The notes: generated from the letters alone by a model not told the origin. DNA of 64,000 nt from Enterocloster bolteae (GCF_002234575.2 NZ_CP022464.2:1364001-1428000), one strand, 5' to 3'. Positions 49,694 to 59,118 are shown, counted from the first letter of the stretch. Translations and numbers: made by a program.

Positions 49694-50485
49694 ATGAAAA
49701 CAGCATTAACAATCGCTGGAAGCGATTCCAGCGGAGGCGCCGGTATCCAGGCAGACATCAAGACCATGACCGCTCACGGGGTATATGCCATGAGCGCCAT
49801 AACGGCACTAACTGCCCAGAATACAACCGGCGTAACAGGAATCATGGAGGTAACTCCATCTTTTTTAAAGGAACAGTTAGACGACATATTTACGGATATC
49901 TTCCCGGATGCAGTAAAAATCGGGATGGTTTCCTCCGGCGGCCTGATAGAGGCCATCGGGGACAGGCTGGCATTTTACAGGGCTGCCAATGTGGTGGTGG
50001 ATCCGGTTATGGTATCCACCAGCGGTTCCCGTCTGATCAGCAGTGAGGCCATAGAGGCGCTGAAGGAAGTCCTTCTTCCCATGGCAAACCTGCTGACTCC
50101 CAATATCCCGGAGGCAGAGGTGCTGTCAGGAATGGAGATACATAATCCCGGCGACATGGAGACGGCGGCCAGGGCCATCGGGGAGGGCTACGGATGCGCC
50201 GTGCTTCTTAAGGGCGGCCACCAGCTCAATGATGCCAACGATCTGCTGTACCGGGACAAGAAGCTGAAATGGTTTAAAGGCAGGCGGATTGACAATCCCA
50301 ATACCCATGGGACAGGCTGTACCCTGTCCAGCGCCATTGCCTCCAACCTGGCCAAGGGCATGGATATGGACCTGGCCGTGGAGCGGGCCAAGGTATATCT
50401 CTCAGGCGCGCTGGAAGCCCAGCTGGACCTGGGAAAGGGAAGCGGACCAATGAATCATGGATTTGCCATCCGGGGCGAGTATTAA
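49694..50485 (+). CDS. thiD: Hydroxymethylpyrimidine/phosphomethylpyrimidine kinase
   Basis: The product has 263 residues from the ATG at 49694 (AAGGAG upstream). It shows the ribokinase-type motifs 'TIAGSDSSGGAGIQADIKTMTAHGVY', 'VKIGMVSSGGLIEAI', 'VVDPVMVSTSGS', 'LLTPNIPEAEVLSG' and 'NPNTHGTGCTLSSAIAS' (anion hole and catalytic Asp region). It phosphorylates HMP twice to HMP-PP for thiamine synthesis. TPP riboswitch control and the HMP transporter downstream make a salvage unit. Confidence 0.95.
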   Translation: MKTALTIAGSDSSGGAGIQADIKTMTAHGVYAMSAITALTAQNTTGVTGIMEVTPSFLKEQLDDIFTDIFPDAVKIGMVSSGGLIEAIGDRLAFYRAANVVVDPVMVSTSGSRLISSEAIEALKEVLLPMANLLTPNIPEAEVLSGMEIHNPGDMETAARAIGEGYGCAVLLKGGHQLNDANDLLYRDKKLKWFKGRRIDNPNTHGTGCTLSSAIASNLAKGMDMDLAVERAKVYLSGALEAQLDLGKGSGPMNHGFAIRGEY

Positions 50486-50497
50486 GGGGGAATGAGC

Positions 50498-51721
50498 ATG
50501 AAGGAAAAGAAAAGTATAAAGGAAAAAGGGACCTCCGTGTCTGCCAACAGCCTTATATGGTTTGGGGCAGGGGTATCCATAGCTGAGATACTGACAGGCA
50601 CATATCTGGCGCCGCTGGGATTTGGAAAGGGGCTGGCAGCCATTGTGCTGGGCCATGTGATTGGCTGCGCCCTGCTGTTCATGGCAGGACTCATCGGCGG
50701 ATATACCAGGCGCAGCTCCATGGAAACAGTGAAGATGAGCTTTGGGCAGAAAGGAAGCCTGCTGTTTTGCGGGCTCAATGTCCTGCAGCTGGTGGGCTGG
50801 ACCTCCATCATGATTTATGACGGCGGGCTGGCTGCCAACGGTATTTTTAACGCAGGCCTGTGGGTCTGGTGCCTGGTGATTGGCGGTCTGATTCTGGTGT
50901 GGCTTTTAATTGGAATCAGGAACCTGGGAAAAATCAATACGGCAGCCATGGCAGCGCTGTTTGTGCTGACTCTCATCCTGTGCAGGGTTATATTTGCCGG
51001 CAGCGGGGAGCCGTCCATGGAGGCAGACAGTTCCCTGAGCTTTGGGGCCGCAGTTGAATTGTCGGTGGCCATGCCGCTGTCCTGGCTGCCCTTAATAAGC
51101 GATTATACAAGGGAGGCCGAGAAACCCTTCAGGGCAACGGCTGCCAGCGCCCTGGTCTACGGCCTGGTGAGCTGCTTTATGTATGTCATCGGAATGGGAG
51201 CAGCCATCTACACGGGCGAATATGATATATCTGTTATCATGGTCAAGGCAGGACTGGGAGCAGCAGGGCTTCTCATTATTGTTCTGTCTACCGTGACCAC
51301 CACATTCCTGGACGCCTACTCTGCCGGTGTATCCAGCGTGTCCATCACACATCGGATAAAGGAAAAATGGGCGGCAGTGGCAGTGACCCTTGCCGGCACC
51401 GCAGCAGCCATGGTATACCCCATGGATAATATTACGGATTTCCTTTATCTGATTGGCTCTGTGTTTGCCCCTATGATTGCTATTCAGATTGCGGATTATT
51501 TTATCATCAGGCAGGACCATGAGGCGGAGGAGGCCAATCTGCCGAACCTGCTGATCTGGCTGGCTGGTTTTGTAATCTACCGCATACTGATGCGGGTGGA
51601 TACACCTGTGGGAAGCACCCTTCCCGACATGGCGGTCACCGTGGTTCTGTGCGTGGTGTGCCGCCGGGTGATGTCTGCCTGCTGCGCACTGCCCGGACGG
51701 GAAAATGTGACAAAAGTATGA
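50498..51721 (+). CDS. cytX: Hydroxymethylpyrimidine transporter CytX (NCS1 family)
   Basis: The product has 407 residues from the ATG at 50498, which is spaced 7 bases from AAGGGGG; the ATG two codons upstream is too close. Twelve membrane segments are seen, with NCS1 features 'SLIWFGAGVSIAEILTGTYLAPLGFGKGLAAIVLGH' and 'MPLSWLPLISDYTREAEKP'. It follows thiD by 12 bp under the TPP riboswitch, which is the usual context of CytX, a cytosine-permease relative thought to import HMP. Confidence 0.9.
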   Translation: MKEKKSIKEKGTSVSANSLIWFGAGVSIAEILTGTYLAPLGFGKGLAAIVLGHVIGCALLFMAGLIGGYTRRSSMETVKMSFGQKGSLLFCGLNVLQLVGWTSIMIYDGGLAANGIFNAGLWVWCLVIGGLILVWLLIGIRNLGKINTAAMAALFVLTLILCRVIFAGSGEPSMEADSSLSFGAAVELSVAMPLSWLPLISDYTREAEKPFRATAASALVYGLVSCFMYVIGMGAAIYTGEYDISVIMVKAGLGAAGLLIIVLSTVTTTFLDAYSAGVSSVSITHRIKEKWAAVAVTLAGTAAAMVYPMDNITDFLYLIGSVFAPMIAIQIADYFIIRQDHEAEEANLPNLLIWLAGFVIYRILMRVDTPVGSTLPDMAVTVVLCVVCRRVMSACCALPGRENVTKV

Positions 51722-51873
51722 TATTTCTATAAAGTCCTTTACGGGAAGGCATTGCAGGTGTTACAATATGCTCTGGCAGTCCGGGTGACATAACGCCCAG
51801 ATGTCTATTACGGGAAAATGGCCGGACAGAAGGACGGCGGACTGGTTTTTCCATAAGAAGAGGAGCGGAATAA

Positions 51874-52587
51874 ATGAAAAAATGGATGTGTATATGTGCG
51901 GCAGCAGTACTGGCAGTTTCAGCCCTGACCGGGTGCAGCACCAGCGCAGGGGCCGCAACAACGGCGGCGCAGACCGAGGCGGCCACGACAGATGCAGCCA
52001 AGGCGGAGACGGAAAAAAAGGAGACAGCCAAGACAGCAGAGGCTTCGGAGAAAGCCCAGGATACAGCCTCAGAGGAAATTGCGGCAGCGGCAGGCAAACA
52101 CCATGTAAAGATTAACGTAAAAGACTACGGCACCATTTCCGTGGAGCTTTACGGGGACGAGGCCCCCATCACAGTGGCTAACTTCCTGAAGCTGGCAAAG
52201 GACGGTTTCTATGACGGACTTACCTTCCACCGCATCATAAGCGGTTTCATGATTCAGGGCGGCGATCCCCTGGGCACGGGCATGGGCGGTTCTGACCAGG
52301 AAATCAAAGGCGAGTTTTCCAACAACGGAGTGGAGAACCCACTGTCCCACACCAGGGGAGCGATTTCCATGGCGCGTTCCCAGATAAAGGACAGCGCCAG
52401 TTCCCAGTTCTTCATTGTACATGAGGACAGCACATTCCTGGACGGGGATTACGCCTGTTTCGGATATGTGACAGAGGGCATGGAGGTAGTGGATGCCATC
52501 TGCAAGGATACAAAGGTGGAAGACAACAACGGTTCCGTGGCAAAGGACAACCAGCCTGTCATTGAGAGCATAGAGGTAGTGGACTGA
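51874..52587 (+). CDS. Cyclophilin-type peptidyl-prolyl isomerase lipoprotein
   Basis: The product has 237 residues. A lipoprotein signal with lipobox LTGC (Cys21) is followed by an A/T/E/K-rich linker to about residue 72. A cyclophilin domain runs to the end ('VELYGDEAPITVANFLKLAKDGFYDGLTFHRIISGFMIQGGDP', 'SSQFFIVHEDS', 'CFGYVTEGMEVVD'). The catalytic Arg lies in FHRII. It helps fold exported proteins at the outer face of the membrane. GAGGAGCGG precedes the start. The gene is followed by a terminator. Confidence 0.93.
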   Translation: MKKWMCICAAAVLAVSALTGCSTSAGAATTAAQTEAATTDAAKAETEKKETAKTAEASEKAQDTASEEIAAAAGKHHVKINVKDYGTISVELYGDEAPITVANFLKLAKDGFYDGLTFHRIISGFMIQGGDPLGTGMGGSDQEIKGEFSNNGVENPLSHTRGAISMARSQIKDSASSQFFIVHEDSTFLDGDYACFGYVTEGMEVVDAICKDTKVEDNNGSVAKDNQPVIESIEVVD

Positions 52588-52609
52588 TAAAGGTACTGGT
52601 ATACGAAAG

Positions 52610-52653
52610 AATCCGGGTTTCCCTGTTTTTGGGACCCCGGATTTTATATTTTT
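52610..52653 (+). terminator. Intrinsic terminator after the cyclophilin gene
   Basis: The stem AATCCGGG...CCC / GGG...CCCCGGATT with a T-rich loop is followed by TTTTATATTTTT. Confidence 0.8.
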
Positions 52654-52792
52654 ATGAAGAATTCTTACATTTTTGATTTTCATATTGAAAATATGGTGAA
52701 GGGCTGTTATGTTAAGAAGGCGTCCTGCCGTTTTCAGGCAGGAGAGGAAAAAAATGTAGTAAATATCAATAAAAGGCAGGGCAGGATTGTTT

Positions 52793-54229
52793 ATGCAGAA
52801 GTTAAGGAAGAGGACATGGATGGGAAGGCTGGCCGCAGCGGTAATGGCAGCGGCTGTGCTTGTGCTGGCAGGGGCGTTTGTGTCCCTGGCGGATGAGAGC
52901 GGGGATACAACCCGTTTTGTATCCGGTACAAAAGTCAACGGCGTGGGAGTGGGCGGACTGACCGTGGATGAGGCCAAGGCCAGAATCGAGGGTTTTTATG
53001 CCGGTGAATACAATCTCACCATCAGGGAGAGAGGCGGACGCCAGGAAACCATAGCAGGTACGGACATCGGTTACAAGGTGGAGGTTCCCGAGGGACTTAA
53101 GGCCATACTGGATGCGCAGAACGCAGCCGGACGTGTCTCAGGACCGGATGCGGATAACTCCCATACCATGGCCATGACAGTGACCTACAGCCAGGAGGCC
53201 CTGGGGGCAAGGATTAAGGCTCTGACCCTGATAAGCGGCTCCGGCATCACCGTCACTTCCGATGCCCGCATATCCTCCTATGAGGAGGGACAGCCTTTTT
53301 CCATTATACCGGCTGTCCAGGGCAATAATGTGGACGAGGCCAAAACAACGGAGGTGATTACCGCCGCCGTAAAAGCAGGGCAGAACTCAGTGGATGTGGA
53401 CAGCGCAGGCTGTTATTACCAGGTTAATATATGGGAGACAGATGAGAATCTTATAGCTCTGTGCAGCCGCATGAACCAGTACCGGGACATGAGCGTTAAT
53501 TATGTGTTTGGCAGTGAGAAGGAGACCCTTGGCGGTGAGACCATAGCCACCTGGATAACAGGAAGCCAGGACGGGGTGCCGACGGTTGATCTGGAGAAAA
53601 TCACGGCCTTTGTGACAGAGATGGCGTCCAGAAGGGATACGGCCGGAACTGCCCGCGTATTCCATACAGCCACAGGCAAAGATGTGGAGCTGACAGGCCC
53701 CTATGGCTGGAAGATAGATGTGGCGGGCGAGGTCCAGGCCCTGGCAGCCCTGATTCAGGCCGGTCCCGCAGCCGGTCCTGTGGACCGGGAACCCGTATAC
53801 GCCATGACGGCAGCCAGCCGCACGGCTCCTGACTGGGGCACCACATATGCGGAGGTGGACCTGACAGGACAGCATGTATACATGTTCCAGGAAGGAAACC
53901 TGGTGTGGGATGCACCCTGCGTCACGGGAAACATATCCAAGAATTACGACACGCCCCCAGGCATCTACAGCCTGACCTACAAGGAAAAGGACAGGATACT
54001 GAGGGGAGCCAAGAAGGCGGACGGAACCTATGAGTACGAGAGCCATGTGGATTACTGGATGCCCTTTAACGGAGGCATTGGTTTCCATGACGCCACATGG
54101 AGAAGCAAATTCGGCGGCACCATCTTCCAGACCAGCGGAAGCCATGGCTGCATCAACCTTCCGCCGGAAAAAGCCAGCGTGCTCTATGACTTGATTTATA
54201 AGGGAATGCCTGTACTCTGCTACCAATAA
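52793..54229 (+). CDS. Large L,D-transpeptidase with peptidoglycan-binding domains
   Basis: The product has 478 residues from the ATG at 52793; an internal ATG at 52820 is another option. A signal anchor covers residues 10-35 ('LAAAVMAAAVLVLAGAFVSLA'). Two PG_binding_4-like regions follow (about 50-200 and 215-330, with 'NGVGVGGLTVDEAKARIEGFY'). The C-terminal YkuD domain (about 355-478) has 'YMFQEGNLVWDAPCVTGN' and the active site 'SGSHGCINLPPEKA'. This is the architecture of the Ldt proteins of beta-lactam-tolerant Gram-positives, which make 3-3 cross-links. Confidence 0.92.
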   Translation: MQKLRKRTWMGRLAAAVMAAAVLVLAGAFVSLADESGDTTRFVSGTKVNGVGVGGLTVDEAKARIEGFYAGEYNLTIRERGGRQETIAGTDIGYKVEVPEGLKAILDAQNAAGRVSGPDADNSHTMAMTVTYSQEALGARIKALTLISGSGITVTSDARISSYEEGQPFSIIPAVQGNNVDEAKTTEVITAAVKAGQNSVDVDSAGCYYQVNIWETDENLIALCSRMNQYRDMSVNYVFGSEKETLGGETIATWITGSQDGVPTVDLEKITAFVTEMASRRDTAGTARVFHTATGKDVELTGPYGWKIDVAGEVQALAALIQAGPAAGPVDREPVYAMTAASRTAPDWGTTYAEVDLTGQHVYMFQEGNLVWDAPCVTGNISKNYDTPPGIYSLTYKEKDRILRGAKKADGTYEYESHVDYWMPFNGGIGFHDATWRSKFGGTIFQTSGSHGCINLPPEKASVLYDLIYKGMPVLCYQ

Positions 54230-54240
54230 CAGGCATGATG

Positions 54241-54262
54241 GGCCGGGAATCTGTTCCCGGCC
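54241..54262 (+). terminator. Terminator hairpin after the L,D-transpeptidase
   Basis: The perfect 9-bp stem GGCCGGGAA/TTCCCGGCC with loop TCTG is followed by a short T-rich stretch. Confidence 0.7.
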
Positions 54263-54380
54263 TATTGTGTAAAATGTATGTCCCGGTCCCGGATTCCAGT
54301 GATATTTTCTACTTGCAAATTGCAGGTTAAGAGAGTACATTATTGGGATGAAATTCATGGAAACAGAGAGGAATACATAC

Positions 54381-55766
54381 ATGGCCGCAAATGTGACAAA
54401 GGATATGACGGAAGGCTCCCCGGTAAAACTGATACTGGGTTTTTTTATCCCTATGCTGTGCGGGCTGCTGTTCCAGCAGCTGTACAATATGGCGGATACC
54501 ATCATCGTGGGCAAGTGCCTGGGGGTTAAGGCCCTGGCAGCGGTGGGATCCACCGGCTCCGTCAACTTTATGATTATCGGTTTCTGCCTGGGGGTGTGCA
54601 GTGGTTTTGCCATTCCGGTGGCCCAGAAATTCGGGGAAAAGAACGAGAAGGCCCTCAGACGGTTTGTGGCCAACAGCGCGTGGCTGGCAATCCTGTTTTC
54701 AGCGGTTATGACTGTGACCGTGTGCCTGTTATGCCGCAATATCCTGGAGCTGATGCAGACGCCGGAGGATATTATTGATGGGGCCTACAGCTATATCTTC
54801 GTAATCTTCCTGGGTATCCCGGCCACCTATCTCTATAACCTTCTGTCCTGTACCATACGTTCCCTGGGCGACAGCACCACCCCTCTTATTTTTCTGGTGT
54901 TCTCATCTGTGGTAAATGTGGCTCTGGATTTCTTTACGATTCTGGTCCTTAAGATGGGCGTGTCAGGAGCTGCCTGGGCCACCATCACGGCCCAGGCTGT
55001 GTCAGGAATCCTGTGCCTGCTGTACATGAAAAAGAAATTTGCCATTCTTAAGATGAATGATGACGAGTGGAGGCCGGATGCCCATTATATGAAGATTCTG
55101 TGCAACATGGGAATTCCCATGGGTCTGCAGTATTCCATCACCGCCATAGGAAGTGTAATCCTGCAGACCGCAGTCAATTCCCTGGGCTCCATGGCAGTGG
55201 CCGCGGTGACGGCAGGCAGCAAAATCAGCATGTTCTTCTGCTGTCCCTTTGACGCCCTGGGATCCACCATGGCCACCTTCGGCGGACAGAATGTTGGGGC
55301 CAGGAAGCTGGACCGTATTGATCAGGGCCTGAAAGCTGGGGCTGTCATGGGCTGCGTCTATGCCGTCATAGCCTTTGCAGTGCTCTGTATCTTCGGGCAG
55401 TGGATTGCCCTCATGTTTGTGGATAAGGGGGAAGGGGAAATCCTGAGGAACACGCGTCTGTTCCTCATCGGCAACAGCCTGTTCTATATTCCGCTTGTCT
55501 TTGTCAATGCGGTGCGGTTCATGATACAGGGACTTGGGTATTCCAGGCTGGCCATTATTGCCGGGGTATGCGAGATGGCAGCGCGCTCCTTTGTGGGCTT
55601 TTGCCTGGTGCCTGTGTTTGGATATATAGCGGTGTGCATCGCCAGCCCGGTGGCCTGGATTGCCGCGGATCTGTTTCTCATACCGGCTTACCGCCATGTG
55701 ATGAAGAACCTGAACCATCTTTTTTATGGAAGGAGCAGGGCCACAGCTACAGACACTGCTGAATGA
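54381..55766 (+). CDS. MATE family efflux transporter
   Basis: The product has 461 residues from the ATG at 54381, which has GAGAGGA 8 bases upstream. ATGs 8 and 11 codons earlier are in frame but lack a site, and the usual family length fits the shorter form. Twelve membrane segments lie in two MatE halves ('LLFQQLYNMADTIIVGKCLGVKALAAVGSTGSV' and 'GMPMGLQ'-like 'GIPMGLQYSITAIGSVILQTAVNSLG'). It exports drugs or metabolites with Na+ or H+. A terminator follows. Confidence 0.92.
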   Translation: MAANVTKDMTEGSPVKLILGFFIPMLCGLLFQQLYNMADTIIVGKCLGVKALAAVGSTGSVNFMIIGFCLGVCSGFAIPVAQKFGEKNEKALRRFVANSAWLAILFSAVMTVTVCLLCRNILELMQTPEDIIDGAYSYIFVIFLGIPATYLYNLLSCTIRSLGDSTTPLIFLVFSSVVNVALDFFTILVLKMGVSGAAWATITAQAVSGILCLLYMKKKFAILKMNDDEWRPDAHYMKILCNMGIPMGLQYSITAIGSVILQTAVNSLGSMAVAAVTAGSKISMFFCCPFDALGSTMATFGGQNVGARKLDRIDQGLKAGAVMGCVYAVIAFAVLCIFGQWIALMFVDKGEGEILRNTRLFLIGNSLFYIPLVFVNAVRFMIQGLGYSRLAIIAGVCEMAARSFVGFCLVPVFGYIAVCIASPVAWIAADLFLIPAYRHVMKNLNHLFYGRSRATATDTAE

Positions 55767-55785
55767 TTGGGAAAGCAAAATAAAG

Positions 55786-55829
55786 AAGCTGCGGGAGAAA
55801 ATCCAATGAAGGATAATGCCGCAGCTTTT
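55786..55829 (+). terminator. Intrinsic terminator after the MATE gene
   Basis: The 9-bp stem AAGCTGCGG/CCGCAGCTT with a long loop is followed by TTTTC. Confidence 0.75.
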
Positions 55830-55873
55830 CTGATTCATGAATACCACAAATTTGTTATTTTCCAAAACTCTTT

Positions 55874-57109
55874 TTATTCACCAAGGCCTGCAGGAGAGCG
55901 TTCCCAGGGGAGCACCGGCTGAAGCTTGTAGTCCACAATCAGGTCCTTGCGGCTGTAGAGCCTGCGGAAGTTGTTCAGTATCCGCTTCATGACCATCTCA
56001 CCCTTTTCCATGGTCACGGTGGGAAGAAGGACGATGTACTGGCTGATGCTGTAACGGGTGTACACGTCGCTGCAGCGCAGGGAGTCACGGATGGCATGGT
56101 TCAGATGCTCCATGGCCTTGTTGAGGACCGTTGTCTTCGGGGCATGTCCGTCCAGGTCACCGATGGTGAGCAGACACAGATAGATGGAGTCCCCTGTACG
56201 CTCGATGGCCCTGCGTTCCAACTGGAACAGGTCGTGGAATACAGGATATTCACAGTAAAAAGCCCCCCCTGAGGCTTCCTCCTTAAGCGTCTCCTGAATG
56301 GAATCCAGGTTTGTATTGATACCCTGCTCCTTGCTGCGGATGGATTTGTATAAATCCTTAAAATGGTCCGACGGAGAAATGGAGAATTCGTTATAAAACA
56401 GGTCCAGGGTATGGTTGTATTCTTCAATCGCCTGACTGGTGTGGCCGTCCCTGTAGAGGGAGTATACCAGGTGGTAGTGGAATTCTTCATCAAAAGGCTC
56501 TATCCCTACTGCTGTCTGGCAGATGGATGTTATTCTGGAAAAATCCTCCTTTTTAGTAAGCAGCTCTACCGTCTTATAAACCAGTTTCTGGTACAGGGAA
56601 TGGTAGTATGTACTGATGGGGATAACCCAGGATTCATATTCGGATTTGGGAAGGAAATCACCTTTGTACAGTTCCAGCCCCTCAAGGCAAAGGTTAAGGG
56701 CCTCGTCCTCATCCATGTCATGGTTCAGGACCCTGGTACAGATGGACTCGAACTGGTCGATGTCCAGGACGGATAAATAGTCCTGGGTCCAGCAATAGGA
56801 ACCTCTCTGCTGGACTAACAGCTTCTGGGGAGGAATTCCCAGGGGCTCTAACAGCTTGCGGCTGCGGAACATCAGGGTTTTAAGGGCACCGCCCGGGTTG
56901 ACGCCGGGGTCGTCAGCCCATACGATGTTGATAAGTTCACCGGGGCTGATGGATTTCTTTTGGAATACCACCAGATATTCCAGAAGGCACCAGGGTTTTT
57001 TTGACTGGTTGCTGTTGTCGGTTATCTCTTTATCGCCAACCCTGAGGGAAAAACCGCCCAGGGTTTTTATATAAATAGTAGGTTTATCTTCCATAACGGA
57101 TGCATTCAT
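55874..57109 (-). CDS. SARP-like regulator with BTAD domain and degenerate GGDEF-like C-terminus
   Basis: The product has 411 residues from the ATG at 57109, with AAAGGAGAG on the minus strand; an ATG six codons earlier lacks a site. Residues 10-105 are an OmpR-type winged helix ('YIKTLGGFSLRVGDKEIT', 'LLEYLVVFQKKSISPGELINIVW', 'LKTLMFRSRKLLE'). Residues 110-260 are a TPR-rich BTAD domain ('YHYHLVYSLYRDGHTSQAIEEYNHTLDLF'). Residues about 290-400 resemble a GGDEF domain that has lost its catalytic GGDEF. Such proteins activate promoters with 11-bp direct repeats. Exactly such repeats lie in the divergent promoter at 57213. Confidence 0.85.
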   Translation of the reverse strand: MNASVMEDKPTIYIKTLGGFSLRVGDKEITDNSNQSKKPWCLLEYLVVFQKKSISPGELINIVWADDPGVNPGGALKTLMFRSRKLLEPLGIPPQKLLVQQRGSYCWTQDYLSVLDIDQFESICTRVLNHDMDEDEALNLCLEGLELYKGDFLPKSEYESWVIPISTYYHSLYQKLVYKTVELLTKKEDFSRITSICQTAVGIEPFDEEFHYHLVYSLYRDGHTSQAIEEYNHTLDLFYNEFSISPSDHFKDLYKSIRSKEQGINTNLDSIQETLKEEASGGAFYCEYPVFHDLFQLERRAIERTGDSIYLCLLTIGDLDGHAPKTTVLNKAMEHLNHAIRDSLRCSDVYTRYSISQYIVLLPTVTMEKGEMVMKRILNNFRRLYSRKDLIVDYKLQPVLPWERSPAGLGE

Positions 57110-57212
57110 GTCTGCTCTCCTTTGCAAAACGGGGTCATTCTAAGATAAGTATACTAACCAGAGCCATAATTGTCCAGAAAAAAAATACATAAAAAAGCGG
57201 CCAGGTGTTCTT

Positions 57213-57246
57213 TTGTAACCGGATTGTAACCGGAGGCTGTTATAAT
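57213..57246 (+). promoter_or_regulatory. SARP-type promoter: two 11-bp direct repeats before a -10 box
   Basis: TTGTAACCGGA occurs twice in tandem (57213-57223, 57224-57234), followed by 6 bases and TATAAT (57241-57246). No -35 box at standard spacing is present. The 11-bp period, with the repeats in the -35 position, is the known operator form of SARP activators. Confidence 0.75.
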
Positions 57247-57303
57247 GGTAACAGGTTTAATGGGATTACTATGTCAATTTATTAGAGAAAAGCAGGTGAA
57301 TAT

Positions 57304-58164
57304 ATGTCGATTGCAAAAACAGGGACCCTACCGGATTCGTACAAATATGTAAATATAGCCATTGACAGCTTTGATGGCCGCCTGTTACAGGGAAGGCTCT
57401 ACCATGACAGTCTGGAGGAGGAAATCCCCTTTGGCTGTATATCGGAGATGGCTATTTGTCTGGAAAAACTGTTCGATGAGCTCCGCTATCCCATGAAGAG
57501 TGTGGACCATAGGTCCTTTGTGGGAATAAAACATGGCAGTTCATCCTTAAGGTGTGGAGTGGAGGCAGGAAAGAAGCGGCTTCAGGGAAAACTGGCCGAG
57601 TTCTGCCTTCATGTGAAATACAGGTTTCATTCCACGTGGCAGGGTGATATAATGGACCTGAGACACGGCGGCACCTATTCTTTTGAAAGCTTTTTGGATC
57701 TGATGGAGTATCTGGACCGTTCTCTCGGACACGGAAGTGATATTATGCACGGCCTGGGCAAGCGGATGTGCGAGGTGTCTGTGCGCAATTTCAGCCATTT
57801 CGTCCTGGGCGGGGACGTATCCCATCCAGCCGTGGCGGACCGCCGGGAATTTGCCAGTGAGTTTGAACTCAGGGATGAAGTGGAGCGTTTTCTTCTACCT
57901 CTTGCGGATGGCGGGGAGGAAGGAACCATTATCAGTCCCAGAAGCGTTTTGGTCAATGCAGGGGGCTTTGGCCCCATGACCTTTGTTATAAGGGTCATGT
58001 TCAGAAGGAACGCTACCTGGCAGGGAACCATCTGCTGGAAGGAAAAGCGCAGACAGATTAGTTTCCGCAGCTTCCTGGAGATGCTGCTTCTGATGCAGGA
58101 GGCAGTGGCTGACAGCGAAGGATGGAACGAAGAGCTCAAAGCGGCCTCCGGCCATATGGGATGA
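57304..58164 (+). CDS. Threefold-repeat protein of unknown function (QG-motif repeats)
   Basis: The product has 286 residues, with no signal peptide and no membrane segments. Three related segments are visible at about residues 15-61, 100-141 and 226-269. Each has a strand, an aromatic or leucine plus Q-G step (LLQGRL, TWQGDI, TWQGTI), a short loop, and then a helix beginning F/S-x-S-F-L or C-I-S-E. The second and third copies are clearly alike (R-x-x-S/A-T-W-Q-G and SF-E/R-SFL). It lies between a SARP-type promoter and sortase B. It may work with the sortase or be a sensor or adapter. I do not recognise a family. Confidence 0.72.
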   Translation: MSIAKTGTLPDSYKYVNIAIDSFDGRLLQGRLYHDSLEEEIPFGCISEMAICLEKLFDELRYPMKSVDHRSFVGIKHGSSSLRCGVEAGKKRLQGKLAEFCLHVKYRFHSTWQGDIMDLRHGGTYSFESFLDLMEYLDRSLGHGSDIMHGLGKRMCEVSVRNFSHFVLGGDVSHPAVADRREFASEFELRDEVERFLLPLADGGEEGTIISPRSVLVNAGGFGPMTFVIRVMFRRNATWQGTICWKEKRRQISFRSFLEMLLLMQEAVADSEGWNEELKAASGHMG

Positions 58165-58190
58165 CAGCAGGAAAGGACACATAATCATTT

Positions 58191-59099
58191 ATGGATCAGA
58201 AAAAAGGAAAAAGCAGGATACGGGGCGTCATCATCCTGGTTTTACTGGCCGTGATGCTGGTAAGCGGTGCCATGAGCATCCACAGCTGGATAGAGGACAA
58301 GAGGACCAGGGAGGAATATGAGCGGCTGGCCGAACTGGCCAGGGAGACTACTGCGCAGCCGTCCACGGAAGCAGTGACAGAGCCCGGGACAGAGGAACCG
58401 GAGACAGAGCCCTATGTATCTCCCATCAATTTTGAAGAGCTGATGAAGGAGAATCCGGATACCATCGGATGGATCCGGGTGCCGGATACCAACATTGATT
58501 ACCCCATTGTTCAGGGAGAGGACAACGATTTCTATCTGAATCATGATTTTTACGGCAAGGAGAATATTGCGGGGGCCATTTACCTGGATTTTGAGAGCCA
58601 GGGAGATTTTGTGGGACGCAATAATGTGCTGTACGGCCATAATATGAAGAACGGAAGCATGTTCAAGGACGTGAACCGGTACAAGGACGAGGCGTATTTT
58701 AAGGAGCACCAGTTTTTCAGCATCTACACCCCTGACCGGGAAATCAGGTTAAAGGCAGTGGCCGCCTACTACGGGGAGGCCCAGCCTATTGTGCGGAAGA
58801 CCAGGTTCAAATCCCAGGAATCCTTTGACGCCTTTGTGCATGAGATGGTGAAGCCGTGCAGCTACGGCGTCGAGATTACATATCCGGCCAGGACCCTGTA
58901 CACCCTGGTTACATGCAGCTACGAAATCAATGATGCCAGAACCTTCCTGTTTGCCGTGGAGGTGGATGAGGACGGAAAACAAATCCAGCCTGATGATGTA
59001 TTCTTACAGCGCATGGATGATCTGATGGGTGACAAGGCACAGGAGACAGCCGGGGAAACCGTTCAGGAAACAGCGGACAGGGCAAAGGAAAGCCAATAG
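58191..59099 (+). CDS. srtB: Class B sortase
   Basis: The product has 302 residues. An N-terminal membrane anchor (about 11-30) and a T/E/P-rich linker (45-75) are followed by the sortase barrel. Active-site residues are H150 (LYGHNM), C242 (VTCSYE) and R250 (NDARTF). 'GWIRVPDTNIDYPIVQGEDNDFYLNHDFYG' is typical of class B. It joins surface proteins to the cell wall. No protein with a sorting signal is visible next to it; the gene just upstream, 26 bp away, has none. Confidence 0.9.
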   Translation: MDQKKGKSRIRGVIILVLLAVMLVSGAMSIHSWIEDKRTREEYERLAELARETTAQPSTEAVTEPGTEEPETEPYVSPINFEELMKENPDTIGWIRVPDTNIDYPIVQGEDNDFYLNHDFYGKENIAGAIYLDFESQGDFVGRNNVLYGHNMKNGSMFKDVNRYKDEAYFKEHQFFSIYTPDREIRLKAVAAYYGEAQPIVRKTRFKSQESFDAFVHEMVKPCSYGVEITYPARTLYTLVTCSYEINDARTFLFAVEVDEDGKQIQPDDVFLQRMDDLMGDKAQETAGETVQETADRAKESQ

Positions 59100-59118
59100 C
59101 AGGAAATGATTATATATG

